DNA from: Bufo bufo
Lineage: Eukaryota; Chordata; Amphibia; Anura; Bufonidae
Direction: 5' to 3'
Assembly: GCF_905171765.1 (NCBI RefSeq)
Contig: NC_053397.1
Coordinates: 7,755,677-7,819,676 of the forward strand
DNA length: 64,000 bases
The notes under the pieces were generated by a model. That model worked only from the letters and a program-made list of their open reading frames with translations, did no database searches and was not told the DNA's origin. The translations under genes were made by a program, and so were the position numbers. Below are positions 1-12,479 of the stretch, one piece after another; the stretch's first letter is position 1; every line of letters starts with the position of its first letter.

Positions 1-420
1 AGGAGGTCACGTCAGAACAAGGGAAGAGGCAAAGACAAATCCGTAAACAAGCCGAGGTCAAAATCCGAGAGGTAGCGTCAAGGTACAGGGAGCAGGCAGA
101 AGAGGTGTCAAGAGGCAGATCGAGGTTCAATTCCAGAGGTAGCTTAAGAACAATAAAGTACACAGCCTATAGGACGAAAATCACAGGCAACCTGTAGCCA
201 GCAGGCCGCCTGTATTTATAGTGGGGAGTGAGGGTCATGTGACGTGACCAGCATCACATGACCGACAGACAAACAAGTTGAGCACCGAGTGATCAGCTCG
301 GTGCTCAAGGCAGACTAGGAGCAGGGAACCTCCCAGCTAGTAAAGCCGCTGGCTTTGTCCAAAGAGCATTCCTCATGACTGAGGGCCCTCGTCTGTGTGG
401 TAACAGGACAACGCTACAGT
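1..420. other. Unrecognised repeat-like sequence
   Basis: No open frame of note. The composition (aggtagcgtcaaggtac, gccgaggtc and similar motifs) resembles anonymous frog repeats, but I cannot assign a family. A near-perfect palindrome lies at 278-308 (12-bp arms around TGATCA). The block ends abruptly at the truncated Tc1 remnant, so about 421 is probably a deletion or insertion breakpoint. Confidence 0.4.
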
Positions 421-421
421 A

Positions 422-664
422 CACAATGCCCGCAGGACAAGGGACTTCTTCCAGGAGAATAACATCACTCTTTTGGGCCATCCTGCGTGTTCCCTTGATC
501 TAAATCCAATTGAGAACCTTTGGGGATGGATGGCAAGGGAGGTTTACAAAAATGGAGAACAGTTCCAGACAGTAGATGGCCTTCGTGTGGCCGTCTTCAC
601 CACTCGGAGAAATGTTCCCACTCACCTCATGGAAACGCTTGCATCAAGCATGCCGAAACAATAA
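422..664 (+). pseudogene. Tc1/mariner transposase, C-terminal remnant
   Basis: Only the last ~80 codons of a Tc1-type DDE transposase survive. The frame starts at 422 with HNAR, the remains of the second catalytic block, whose aspartate codon is lost at the breakpoint. It then carries LDLNPIENLWG, which contains the catalytic glutamate of the D34E triad, and ends at TAA 662-664. Full-length Tc1 transposases are ~340 aa, so more than three quarters is missing and the copy cannot be active. The DNA downstream is the matching 3' untranslated part and right inverted repeat of the same element, interrupted at 925-1691. Confidence 0.85.
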
Positions 665-924
665 CGGCGGAGCTACTCATCACTGAGTTCATGTTTAGAA
701 GTTGGATTTCTGTTTTGGGGGGATTTCTTTTTTTTTTGGAGGTGTGGTCCTAAACTTTTGATCAGCTGAAAAACAGCCTGTTTCAGTTTATTTGTTGTTT
801 TCATTAAATTGAATGCTCAAAAAATGTTTTCTCTCCCTCCCATTTCTTCTTGTTGCATGTTGAAGCTCCACTTGGAACCTTGTTAGGATCCAGCCATGCT
901 AAATGGGGTTTTTTGCCATTTTTA

Positions 925-1691
925 GGCCTCTTTCACACTTGCGTTGTCCGGATCCGGCGTGTACTCCACTTGCCGGAATTACACGCCGGATCCGGAAAAA
1001 CGCAAGTGTACTGAAAGCATTTGAAGACGGAGCCGTCTTCCAAATGCTTTCAGTGTTACTATGGCACGCAGGACGCTATTAAAGTCCTGGTTGCCATAGT
1101 AGGAGCGGGGATCGGGGGAGCGGTATACTTACAGTCTGTGCGGCTCCCGGGGCGCTCCAGAGTGACGTCAGAGCGCCCCATGCGCATGGATGACGTGTCC
1201 ATGTGATCACATGATCCATGCGCTTGGGGCGCCCTGACGTCACTCTGGAGCGCCCGGGGAGCCGCACGGACGGTAAGTATGCTGCTCCCCCGCTCCCCAC
1301 TACACTTTACCATGGCTGCCAGGACTTTAGCGTCCCGGCAGCCATGGTAACCACTCTGAAAAAGCTAAATGTCGGCTCCGGCAATGCGCCGAAACGACGT
1401 TTAGCTTAAGGCCGGATCCGGATCAATGCCTTTCAATGGGCATTAATTCCGGATCCGGCCTTGCGGCAAGTGTTCCGGATTTTTGGCCGGAGCAAAAAGC
1501 GCAGCATGCTGCGGTATTTTCTCCGGCCAAAAAACGTTCCGTTCCGGAACTGAAGACATCCTGATGCATCCTGAACGGATTTCTCTCCATTCAGAATGCA
1601 TTAGGATAAAACTGATCAGGATTCTTCCGGCATAGAGCCCCGACGACGGAACTCTATGCCGGAAGAAAAGAACGCAAGTGTGAAAGAGCCC
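925..1691. mobile_element. Harbinger-type foldback MITE, 767 bp
   Basis: The ends are matching inverted repeats: ggcctctttcacacttgcg on the left and cgcaagtgtgaaagagccc on the right. The element is flanked by a TTA duplication (922-924 and 1692-1694). Three-base TWA duplications and GG-starting termini fit PIF/Harbinger. Nearly the whole interior is self-complementary, with a central palindrome at about 1137-1275 folding on TGATCA at 1204-1209. The short frames inside are shadows of the palindrome; there is no transposase. Confidence 0.8.
1137..1275. repeat. Large palindrome inside the Harbinger MITE
   Basis: Two GC-rich arms of ~65 bp pair almost perfectly around TGATCA (1204-1209). They include paired ctccagagtgacgtcag and ctgacgtcactctggag blocks, so each arm carries a TGACGTCA-type octamer. 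Such cruciform-capable cores are typical of foldback MITEs. Confidence 0.8.
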
Positions 1692-1749
1692 TTAAAGTGG
1701 TCTTAAACTTTTGATCAGGACTGTATATACAGTATATATATAGAGAGAG

Positions 1750-2537
1750 AGAGATGAAAAACGGACATGTCCCTACATGGACATGCGCACACACAGTATT
1801 GTGAGGCTCTTTCCTATTGTAAAATGGCCGACTGAGCGGCCTAGCATTAGTGTGCATGCTCCCGCAACGACATGTGATGATGTCATGCCGTGGTCTTGAC
1901 GCAACTTGGCGCTTGCGCAGTGCTCTCATCGGAACGCCGGATTCGGCGGGGCTTGGCGTGTGTGGCACAGAGGACAACATTGGGTATGTCACCGCTCCCT
2001 CCTTGCAGCGTCACCTTACATCTCTCCTCCCACATTGTTGATTATGTGCACCTGTATTCACTCATTAATTATTGCACTTTATGGTATAATGCAGGGATGG
2101 TCAACCTGAGGCTCTCCAGATGTTGCAAAACTACAACTCCCAGCATGCCCAGACTGCCTACAGCTATCAGCCTGCAGCAGGGCATGGTGGGAATTGTAGT
2201 TTTACAACAGCTGGAGAGCCACAGGCTGGCCATGCCTGGTATAATGTATATGCCTTGTACTGTACACATGTTATAATACCGGTGCGGGCTGCCGCTTATG
2301 AATAATGCACATCTTCTATGTATTTATGCATTGTCTATGCACTATTTGCACTTTATTTTTGTATATTGTTGTTGATTGATTTTATTGTGATGTATTAGGG
2401 GTTGGACTATATATACCCCATGATGCACTGTGGTCATTGCTTGAGAAAGGCTCTTGTATAAGCTGAAACGTTGCCTTCCACATGGGTGAATAAACACCAT
2501 TGCTTTTTATCTGGAGAGCTGTCCGTTTTTCATCTCT
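1750..2537. mobile_element. Element bounded by GATGAAAAACGGACA inverted repeats
   Basis: Left end agagatgaaaaacggaca (1750-1767) is the exact inverse of tgtccgtttttcatctct (2520-2537). No clear target duplication is visible, because the left flank is a GA/TA microsatellite. The 3' part has cttgagaaaggc, gctgaaacgttgcc and ggtgaataaa at 2437-2496. This recalls the 3' ends of some widespread vertebrate repeats, possibly Penelope-related, but I cannot name the family. It contains a younger hAT MITE at 2092-2238. Confidence 0.5.
2092..2238. mobile_element. hAT MITE, 147 bp, with 8-bp target duplication
   Basis: The termini are caggcatggccagcctgtgg-like and inverted (cagggatggtcaacctgagg on the left, ccacaggctggccatgcctg on the right). 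They are flanked by a perfect 8-bp duplication, gtataatg (2084-2091 and 2239-2246). The interior is a foldback containing aaactacaactcccagcatg and its inverse. No coding capacity. The size, CAGG ends and 8-bp duplication define a hAT-superfamily MITE. Confidence 0.9.
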
Positions 2538-2619
2538 ATCCATACGGGGTAAGCAGCTACATCTCTGGACCTAGCACCCGCCATTGTTTGTTTCTCCAGT
2601 GCCGCCATTTTTTTCCTTT

Positions 2620-2625
<6 letters not shown>

Positions 2626-2677
<52 letters not shown>
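2626..2677. repeat. (TA)n microsatellite
   Basis: About 26 uninterrupted TA dinucleotides preceded by a T-rich stretch. Confidence 0.95.
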
Positions 2678-2681
<4 letters not shown>

Positions 2682-2786
2682 TTATTTTTATTTTATTTTG
2701 TAATTACACATTTATTTTGTGCCATACATTTTTTACAATTACTAAAAAATATATAAAATATATAAATTGAATCTCTATTTCTAAAA

Positions 2787-2862
2787 TGTTTCAGCTGGGA
2801 TTTGAACTCACAAGCTTCTACATGAGAGCTAAGAACTTTAACCACTACGCTATACAGCTACA
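2787..2862 (-). repeat. tRNA-like SINE head or tRNA pseudogene
   Basis: Read on the minus strand, the block has an A-box-like TAGCGTAGTGG (plus-strand 2842-2852) and a B-box-like GAGTTCAAATCCC (plus-strand 2797-2809), spaced as in a tRNA gene. The acceptor stem is poor and downstream sequence is A/T-rich. A tRNA-derived SINE fragment is therefore more likely than a functional tRNA. The anticodon loop cannot be placed with confidence. Confidence 0.55.
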
Positions 2863-2972
2863 TGCTAACCTGCACTGAAATATGAAATGATACTTCTGCT
2901 GTATAGGAATACTGACTGACTTCCATTGTGCTCGGGTGCTCGGGTGCTCTGTAGAAGAGCACCCGAGCATTA

Positions 2973-3670
2973 GTGTTGATCACGAATATTCGAATATTCG
3001 AATTTCGAATTTTTATCACGAATATAGGTAATTCGAAAATTTGCTAATATTTAGAATATAGTGATATATATTCTTAATTTCTAATATTCGAGATTTTTTT
3101 ATTGCAAATTTTTATTGCGAATTTTTCAATTGCTGAGTAAAAACATAATTCCTCCCTGCTTCTTGCTTGTAGGCCAATGAATGTAGACCAATTTAGCTAA
3201 TATAGTGCTATAATCTTCTTTGTCTAATAGTTGTAATTTTTTTCTCATCTGAAGTTCTATTAAAAAAACTATAAGACTATTAAAAAAAAAAGATTATAGC
3301 ACTATATTAGCTAAATTGCTCTACATTCGTTTTTTTCTAATATTGGCTGTATTGCTAATTACGAATATTCGAAAAAACTAATATATTCGATATAGTGCTA
3401 TGACTCATTGGCCCACAAGAAAGAAGCAAGGAGGAATCATGTTTTTGCTCGGCAATTGAAAAATTAGCGATAAAAATTCGCATTCCGAAAAAATTCACAT
3501 TTACGAAAATTTGCATATTACGTGATCATTACCTTGTCGATTTTTCGAGTAAAAAAATCGTAGAATATAACGAATATTCGAATTTGCGAATATTCGCCGA
3601 ATATTCAACAAAATATTCGTGAAATATTGCGAATTCGAATATGACTACTGCCGCTCATCACTACAGAGCA
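2973..3670. mobile_element. AT-rich foldback element (cgaatattcg family)
   Basis: Both ends are built from cgaatattcg/attcgaat repeats facing each other. The middle contains a further inverted repeat: 3146-3225 (cctgcttcttgcttgtaggc through gctataatctt) pairs with two blocks at 3291-3330 and 3390-3440. The sequence is almost entirely A/T outside CpG-bearing TTCGAA motifs. No coding capacity. The flanks also mirror each other (gtgttgatca on the left, tgctcgatcaacac at 3709-3722). The superfamily is not decided because no clean target duplication is visible. Confidence 0.6.
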
Positions 3671-4384
3671 TCGCAAAGTGTTCTACTCGAGCACCAGAGC
3701 ACTTTGGTGCTCGATCAACACTAGCATACAGTTCCCATGCAGATGTATTTGTCTCCATGGCTACAGACTACAAACAAACCCTGCGTAGTCTGAGCCTGCA
3801 GTCCAGTTCTGCAGCCCCCGCATCAGATGTGATGTATGTGCTCTATTACCTGTTCTGTATCCTGTTTGTTGCTCTCTGCTTCTACCTTATTTCTGAGCTC
3901 GGTATTTGCTGTTCACAATGTAAGTTATTCTTTTTCCTATGAAGCAGTATTGTGTTATTAAATCATTCCCTCTGTCCGGATCGCGGGCTATGAGGAATAG
4001 AAGTTTTAGATTGACGGCGGACTGATGTGTGATTATGAGCGGTGCGTGTCGTATATTCCGAGGCTTATCTAGTAAATCTTTGCTGTGATTCATCCTTATT
4101 GTAGCTCTGGAGGAGAAAAGAAATCTTCAGACATTGTGAATAAGCACTGGAGAAATATAATGGCGCCACATTGTGTAATGGTGGCCGGTCCCTCATTACT
4201 GTGCCTGCTCCCTCTGTATGGACCCAGTGAAGGGAGGAATCATCTAAGACTCCCAGGAATATACCGCACAGAGACGCCAGGTCACATTTCTTCCACAATG
4301 AAAAATCCATTTTTTTGCACATTTTATATAAGAAAAAAGGAGGAAGGAGTAATAAAGAGTCCACAGAGAAGGAAAAGCAGTGCA
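3671..4384. other. No gene seen
   Basis: Mixed-composition DNA without a recognisable coding exon or repeat family. The frames crossing it are short and have no family resemblance. Confidence 0.5.
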
Positions 4385-4975
4385 TCATTATTTCCTCGTC
4401 TTTCACTTTCTCTTCTTTTCATTCTCCTTCCCATTTATCAACTTCTTCTTCCCGGTGGTCTTCATTTGAGCGCCTTATCCCTTTCTGCTTTTCTTAATCT
4501 TCAACTTCCTTTTCACCATCTTCCTTTTCACCATCTTCTGACAAACATTTTTCATTTTCTTCCTCTTCTCCTGCCTCTGTTCTTCTTTCTTTTTACTGTT
4601 CCTTCTCTTCCACTTCTTTTCTCCCTGTTCTCCTGCACCTTCTTTTCATTTTCTTCTTCCTCTACATCCTCTTCTCTTACACGTTCATTTCATTTTCTTC
4701 CTCCTCCACCTTCATTTTCTTTCTCTTCCGCTGCCTCTTTTTCCTCTTTTCCTGACCCTTAATTTCATTTTCTAGTTCCTTTTCCCTTTTTCCCACTTCT
4801 CTTATGCTGTCTTTTCCTTTTCTTCCTCTTCATCTGCCCCTTTTTTCCTCATTCTATTTTCTTCTTGTTCTCCTCCGTTTTAATTTTCTTCCTCTTCCCC
4901 TGCCTCTATCCTTCTTCTTCTCCTGCACCCTTCTTTCATTTTCTTCTTCTTCTACTTCCTCTACATCTTGTAACA
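4385..4975. repeat. Polypyrimidine (CTT/CCT-rich) low-complexity tract
   Basis: Almost pure C/T on the plus strand, built from irregular ttcttcctcttctcctg motifs. The long Ser/Phe/Leu frames across it are artefacts of composition. A similar tract resumes at 14716 beyond the hAT-type element, suggesting one tract split by insertions. Confidence 0.9.
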
Positions 4976-5393
4976 GCAGCTGCTGTCTGCCAATGTCCCC
5001 TTGCTTATCACCACAGTCCCAGGATCCGTGTTTGGCACTGAATCCGCTCCACAGTTTCCTTCCAGCCCTGGGCACAGACTGCTTTCAGCTTGGTCCCGGT
5101 AGCCTGGATTGCCTGCCCTGTACCTGTGCCGCCTGCCCTGACCTATTGCTGGTTTGACTTCGCCTCTGCCTCATCCTTCGGTCCTGCACTGTTGCTCCTG
5201 GTTATGACTCGGCCTGCTGACTATGTCTGCACCTCTGGTACCTTGCTCTGATACCTCCTGGACCAGCTGCCTCATGTGGCGATCCTCCTCAAGAGGTAGC
5301 AACCTGGTCTATCCCCACCATCAGGGGTACTGGGACGATCGAGGGGTTCACTTAGACAACGCCCTTAGAGGAAGTAGGACACGTGGCACAGTG
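4976..5393. other. Unassigned repeat-like sequence before the hAT element
   Basis: Moderately GC-rich sequence with phrases such as gcctgccctgacctattgc and gactcggcctgctgactatg. It resembles the end of an LTR or other dispersed frog repeat, but I cannot define termini. It ends at the target duplication of the following hAT-type element. Confidence 0.35.
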
Positions 5394-5597
5394 GGTTCAC
5401 ACAGGGGCGTACATAGAAATCACTGGGCCCCATAACAAGAATCTAAATTGGGCCCCTATTCCCCTTTTATAGCCCCTCCCACTACCCACTCCAGGCCTCT
5501 CCCTTTGTTCCATGAACTATTCTTGCTGCTGCGTTTTATCATTTATGCCACCAGGGCCGGATTGGGATTACAAAACAGCCCTGGCACAGAAAAGAGC

Positions 5598-8500
5598 TAT
5601 AATAGATGCAGTGTGTACAGATATATAGTATATACAGCAGTGTACTGATATGTGAGGTACGAGGTATAATAGATGCAGTGTGTACAGATATATAGTATAT
5701 ACAGCAGTGTACTGATATGTGAGGTACGAGGTATAATAGATGCAGTGTACAGATATATAGTATATACAGCAGTGTACTGATATGTGAGGTATGAGGTATA
5801 ATAGATGCAGTGTGTACAGATATATAGTATATACAGCAGTGTACTGATATGTGAGGTACGAGGTATAATAGATGCAGTGTGTACAGATATATAGTATATA
5901 CAGCAGTGTACAGATATGTGAGGTATGAGGTATAATAGATGCAGTGTACAGATATATAGTATATACAGCAGTGTACTGATATGTGAGGTATGAGGTATAA
6001 TAGATGCAGTGTGTACAGATATATAGTATATACAGCAGTGTACTGATATGTGAGGTACGAGGTATAATAGATGCAGTGTGTACAGATATATAGTATATAC
6101 AGCAGTGTACTGATATGTGAGGTATGAGGTATAATAGATGCAGTGTGTGCAGATATATAGTATATACAGCAGTGTACTGATATGTGAGGTACGAGGTATA
6201 ATAGATGCAGTGTGTGCAGATATATAGTATAAACAGCAGTGTACTGATATGTGAGGTACAAGGTATAATAGATGCAGTGTACAGATATATAGTATATACA
6301 GCAGTGTACTGATATGTGAGGTACGAGGTATAATAGATGCAGTGTACAGATATATAGTATATACAGCAGTGTACTGATATGTGAGGTACGAGATATAATA
6401 GATACAGTGTGTACAGATATATAGTATATACAGCAGTGTACTGATATGTGAGGTACAAGGTATAATAGATGCAGTGTACAGATATATAGTATATACAGCA
6501 GTGTACTGATATGTGAGGTACGAGGTATAATAGATGTAGTGTGTACAGATATATAGTATATACAGCAGTGTACTGATATGTGAGGTACGAGGTATAATAG
6601 ATGCAGTGTGTACAGATATATAGTATATACAGCAGTGTACTGATATGTGAGGTACGAGATATAATAGATACAGTGTGTACAGATATATAGTATATACAGC
6701 AGTGTACTGATATGTGAGGTACGAGGTATAATAGATGCAGTGTGTACAGATATATAGTATATACAGCAGTGTACTGATATGTGAGGTACGAGGTATAATA
6801 GATGCAGTGTGTACAGGTATATAGTATATACAGCAGAGTACTGATATGTGAGGTACAGGTATATAGTATATACAGCAGTGTACTGTTATGTGAGGTACAG
6901 GTATATAGTATATACAGTAGTGTACTGATATGTGAGGTACGAGGTATAATAGATGCAGTGTGTACAGATATATAGTATATACAGCAGTGTACTGTTATGT
7001 GAGGTACGAGGTATAATAGATGCAGTGTGTACAGGTATATAGTATATACAGCAGAGTACTGATATGTGAGGTACAGGTATATAGTATATACAGCAGTGTA
7101 CTGATATGTGAGGTACGAGGTATAATAGATGCAGTGTGTACAGATATATAGTATATACAGCAGTGTACTGATATGTGAGGTACAAGGTATAATAGATGCA
7201 GTGTGTACAGATATATAGTATATACAGGAGTGTACTGATATGTGAGGTACAAGGTATAATAGATGCAGTGTACAGATATGCAGTATATACAGCAGTGTAC
7301 TGATATGTGAGGTACGAGGTATAATAGATGCAGTGTACAGATATGCAGTATATACAGCAGTGTACTGATATGTGAGGTACGAGGTATAATAGACGCAGTG
7401 TGTACAGATATATAGTATATACAGCAGTGTACTGATATGTGAGGTACAGGTATATAGTATATACAGCAGTGTACTGATATGTGAGGTACGAGGTATAATA
7501 GACGCAGTGTGTACAGATATATAGTATATACAGCAGTGTACTGATATGTGAGGTACGAGGTATAATAGATGCAGTGTACAGATATATAGTATATTCAGCA
7601 GTGTACTGATATGTGAGGTACGAGGTATAATAGATACAGTGTGTACAGATATATAATATATACAGCAGTGTACTGATATGTGAGGTACGAGGTATAATAG
7701 ATACAGTGTGTACAGATATATAGTATATACAGCAGTGTACTGATATGTGAGGTACAGGGTATAATATATGCAGTGTGTACAGATATATAGTATATACAGC
7801 AATGTACTGATATGTGAGGTACGAGGTATAATAGATGCAGTGTACAGATATATAGTATATACAGCAGTGTACTGATATGTGAGGTATGAGGTATAATAGA
7901 GGCAGTGTACAGATATATAGTATATACAGCAGTGTACTGATATGTGAGGTACGAGGTATAATAGATGCAGTGTACAGATATATAGTATATACAGCAGTGT
8001 ACTGATATGTGAGGTATGAGGTATAATAGAGGCAGTGTACAGATATATAGTATATACAGCAGTGTACTGATATGTGAGGTACAAGGTATAATAGACGCAG
8101 TGTGTACAGATATATAGTATATACAGCAGTGTACTGATATGTGAGGTACGAGGTATAATAGATGCAGTGTACAGATATATAGTATATTCAGCAGTGTACT
8201 GATATGTGAGGTACGAGGTATAATAGATACAGTGTGTACAGATATATAATATATACAGCAGTGTACTGATATGTGAGGTACGAGGTATAATAGATACAGT
8301 GTGTACAGATATATAGTATATACAGCAGTGTACTGATATGTGAGGTACAGGGTATAATATATGCAGTGTGTACAGATATATAGTATATACAGCAATGTAC
8401 TGATATGTGAGGTACGAGGTATAATAGATGCAGTGTACAGATATATAGTATATACAGCAGTGTACTGTTATGTGAGGTACGAGGTATAATAGATGCAGTG

Positions 8501-11500
8501 TGTACAGATATATAGTATATACAGCAGTGTACTGATATGTGAGGTACAAGGTATAATAGATGCAGTGTGTACAGATATATAGTATATACAGGAGTGTACT
8601 GATATGTGAGGTACAAGGTATAATAGATGCAGTGTACAGATATGCAGTATATACAGCAGTGTACTGATATGTGAGGTACGAGGTATAATAGATGCAGTGT
8701 GTACAGATATATAGTATATACAGCAGTGTACAGATATGTGAGGTATGAGGTATAATAGATGCAGTGTACAGATATATAGTATATACAGCAGTGTACTGAT
8801 ATGTGAGGTATGAGGTATAATAGATGCAGTGTGTACAGATATATAGTATATACAGCAGTGTACTGATATGTGAGGTACGAGGTATAATAGATGCAGTGTG
8901 TACAGATATATAGTATATACAGGAGTGTACTGATATGTGAGGTATGAGGTATAATAGATGCAGTGTGTACAGATATATAGTATATACAGCAGTGTACTGA
9001 TATGTGAGGTATGAGGTATAATAGATGCAGTGTACAGATATGCAGTATATACAGCAGTGTACTGATATGTGAGGTACGAGGTATAATAGATGCAGTGTGT
9101 GCAGATATATAGTATAAACAGCAGTGTACTGATATGTGAGGTACAAGGTATAATAGATGCAGTGTACAGATATATAGTATATACAGCAGTGTACTGATAT
9201 GTGAGGTACGAGGTATAATAGATGCAGTGTACAGATATATAGTATATACAGCAGTGTACTGATATGTGAGGTACGAGATATAATAGATACAGTGTGTACA
9301 GATATATAGTATATACAGCAGTGTACTGATATGTGAGGTACAAGGTATAATAGATGCAGTGTACAGATATATAGTATATACAGCAGTGTACTGATATGTG
9401 AGGTACGAGGTATAATAGATGCAGTGTGTACAGATATATAGTATATACAGCAGTGTACTGATATGTGAGGTACGAGATATAATAGATACAGTGTGTACAG
9501 ATATATAGTATATACAGCAGTGTACTGATATGTGAGGTACGAGGTATAATAGATGCAGTGTGTACAGATATATAGTATATACAGCAGTGTACTTATATGT
9601 GAGGTACAAGGTATAATAGATGCAGTGTGGACAGATATATAGTATATACAGCAGTGTACTGATATGTGAGGTACGAGGTATAATAGATGCAGTGTGTACA
9701 GATATATAGTATATACAGCAGTGTACTGATATGTGAGGTACGAGGTATAATAGATGCAGTGTGTACAGGTATATAGTATATACAGCAGAGTACTGATATG
9801 TGAGGTACAGGTATATAGTATATACAGCAGTGTACTGTTATGTGAGGTACAGGTATATAGTATATACAGTAGTGTACTGATATGTGAGGTACGAGGTATA
9901 ATAGATGCAGTGTGTACAGATATATAGTATATACAGCAGTGTACTGTTATGTGAGGTACGAGGTATAATAGATGCAGTGTGTACAGGTATATAGTATATA
10001 CAGCAGAGTACTGATATGTGAGGTACAGGTATATAGTATATACAGCAGAGTACTGTTATGTGAGGTACAGGTATATAGTATATACAGCAGTGTACTGATA
10101 TGTGAGGTACGAGGTATAATAGATGCAGTGTGTACAGATATATAGTATATACAGCAGTGTACTGATATGTGAGGTACAAGGTATAATAGATGCAGTGTGT
10201 ACAGATATATAGTATATACAGGAGTGTACTGATATGTGAGGTACAAGGTATAATAGATGCAGTGTACAGATATGCAGTATATACAGCAGTGTACTGATAT
10301 GTGAGGTACGAGGTATAATAGATGCAGTGTACAGATATGCAGTATATACAGCAGTGTACTGATATGTGAGGTACGAGGTATAATAGACGCAGTGTGTACA
10401 GATATATAGTATATACAGCAGTGTACTGATATGTGAGGTACAGGTATATAGTATATACAGCAGTGTACTGATATGTGAGGTACGAGGTATAATAGACGCA
10501 GTGTGTACAGATATATAGTATATACAGCAGTGTACTGATATGTGAGGTACAAGGTATAATAGACGCAGTGTGTACAGATATATAGTATATACAGCAGTGT
10601 ACTGATATGTGAGGTACGAGGTATAATAGATGCAGTGTACAGATATATAGTATATTCAGCAGTGTACTGATATGTGAGGTACGAGGTATAATAGATACAG
10701 TGTGTACAGATATATAATATATACAGCAGTGTACTGATATGTGAGGTACGAGGTATAATAGATGCAGTGTACAGATATATAGTATATACAGCAGTGTACT
10801 GATATGTGAGGTATGAGGTATAATAGAGGCAGTGTACAGATATATAGTATATACAGCAGTGTACTGATATGTGAGGTACAAGGTATAATAGACGCAGTGT
10901 GTACAGATATATAGTATATACAGCAGTGTACTGATATGTGAGGTACGAGGTATAATAGATGCAGTGTACAGATATATAGTATATTCAGCAGTGTACTGAT
11001 ATGTGAGGTACGAGGTATAATAGATACAGTGTGTACAGATATATAATATATACAGCAGTGTACTGATATGTGAGGTACGAGGTATAATAGATACAGTGTG
11101 TACAGATATATAGTATATACAGCAAGGTACTGATATGTGAGGTACGAGGTATAATAGACGCAGTGTGTACAGATATATAGTATATACAGCAATGTACTGA
11201 TATGTGAGGTACGAGGTATAATAGATGCAGTGTACAGATATATAGTATATACAGCAGTGTACTGTTATGTGAGGTACGAGGTATAATAGATGCAGTGTGT
11301 ACAGATATATAGTATATACAGCAGTGTACTGATATGTGAGGTACAAGGTATAATAGATGCAGTGTGTACAGATATATAGTATATACAGGAGTGTACTGAT
11401 ATGTGAGGTACAAGGTATAATAGATGCAGTGTACAGATATGCAGTATATACAGCAGTGTACTGATATGTGAGGTACGAGGTATAATAGATGCAGTGTACA

Positions 11501-12477
11501 GATATGCAGTATATACAGCAGTGTACTGATATGTGAGGTACGAGGTATAATAGACGCAGTGTGTACAGATATATAGTATATACAGCAGTGTACTGATATG
11601 TGAGGTACAGGTATAATAGACGCAGTGTGTACAGATATATAGTATATACAGCAGTGTACTGATATGTGAGGTACGAGGTATAATAGATGCAGTGTGTGCA
11701 GATATATAGTATATACAGCAGTGTACTGATATGTGAGGTACGAGGTATAATAGATGCAGTGTGTGCAGATATATAGTATATACAGCAGTGTACTGATATG
11801 TGAGGTACGAGGTATAATAGATGCAGTGTACAGATATATAGTATATTCAGCAGTGTACTGATATGTGAGGTACGAGGTATAATAGATACAGTGTGTACAG
11901 ATATATAATATATACAGCAGTGTACTGATATGTGAGGTACGAGGTATAATAGATGCAGTGTACAGATATATAGTATATACAGCAGTGTACTGATATGTGA
12001 GGTACGGGGTATAATAGAGGCAGTGTACAGATATATAGTATATACAGCAGTGTACTGATATGTTAGGTACGAGGTATAATAGATGCAGTGTGTACAGATA
12101 TATAGTATATACAGCACTGTACTGATATGTGAGGTACAGGTATATAGTATATACAGCAGTGTACTGATATGTGAGGTACAAGGTATAATAGATGCAGTGT
12201 GTACAGATATATAGTATATACAGGAGTGTACTGATATGTGAGGTACGAGGTATAATAGATGCAGTGTGTACAGATATATAGTATATACAGGAGTGTACTG
12301 ATATGTGAGGTATGAGGTATAATAGATGCAGTGTGTACAGATATATAGTATATACAGGAGTGTACTGATATGTGAGGTATGAGGTATAATAGATGCAGTG
12401 TGTACAGATATATAGTATATACAGGAGTGTACTGTTATGTGAAGTACAGGGTATAATATATGCAGTGTATACAGATA
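5598..12477. repeat. 63/67-bp satellite array, about 6.9 kb
   Basis: The unit reads gtgtacagatatatagtata, then tacagcagtgtactgatatg, then tgaggtacgaggtataatag, then atgca. Length variants are 67 bp (extra GTGT) and 63 bp, with ~42-bp units that lack the gaggtataatagatgca part. There are roughly 100 units. Rare variants recur in the same order ~2.9 kb apart (for example agtataaacagcag at 6226-6239 and 9112-9125), showing block duplication. The minus strand of the unit has no stop codon in any frame, which produces spurious frames up to 1192 codons of Tyr/Ile/Thr/Cys-rich repeats. I do not call these genes. Confidence 0.95.
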
Positions 12478-12479
12478 TA

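Larger units (their letters stand above)
422..1723 (+). mobile_element. Truncated Tc1 element, 3' half with right TIR
   Basis: After the transposase remnant, two copies of the motif cttaaacttttgatcag (745-765, as cctaaacttttgatcag, and 1700-1718) form the inner and outer direct repeats of an IR/DR-type Tc1 terminus. The outer copy ends in GGACTG followed by TA (1724-1725), the Tc1 target dinucleotide. The left half is absent. A Harbinger foldback element (925-1691) sits between the inner and outer repeats, so the Tc1 copy is the older insertion. Confidence 0.8.

Noticed and set aside
2787..2862. Functional tRNA gene
   Set aside because: A- and B-box-like sequences are present but the stems do not pair well and the flanks look like a SINE fragment.
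4085..5157. Ser/Phe/Leu-rich ORFs resembling membrane proteins
   Set aside because: Produced by the CT-rich tract; no genuine domain or start context. The same applies to 14681-15589.
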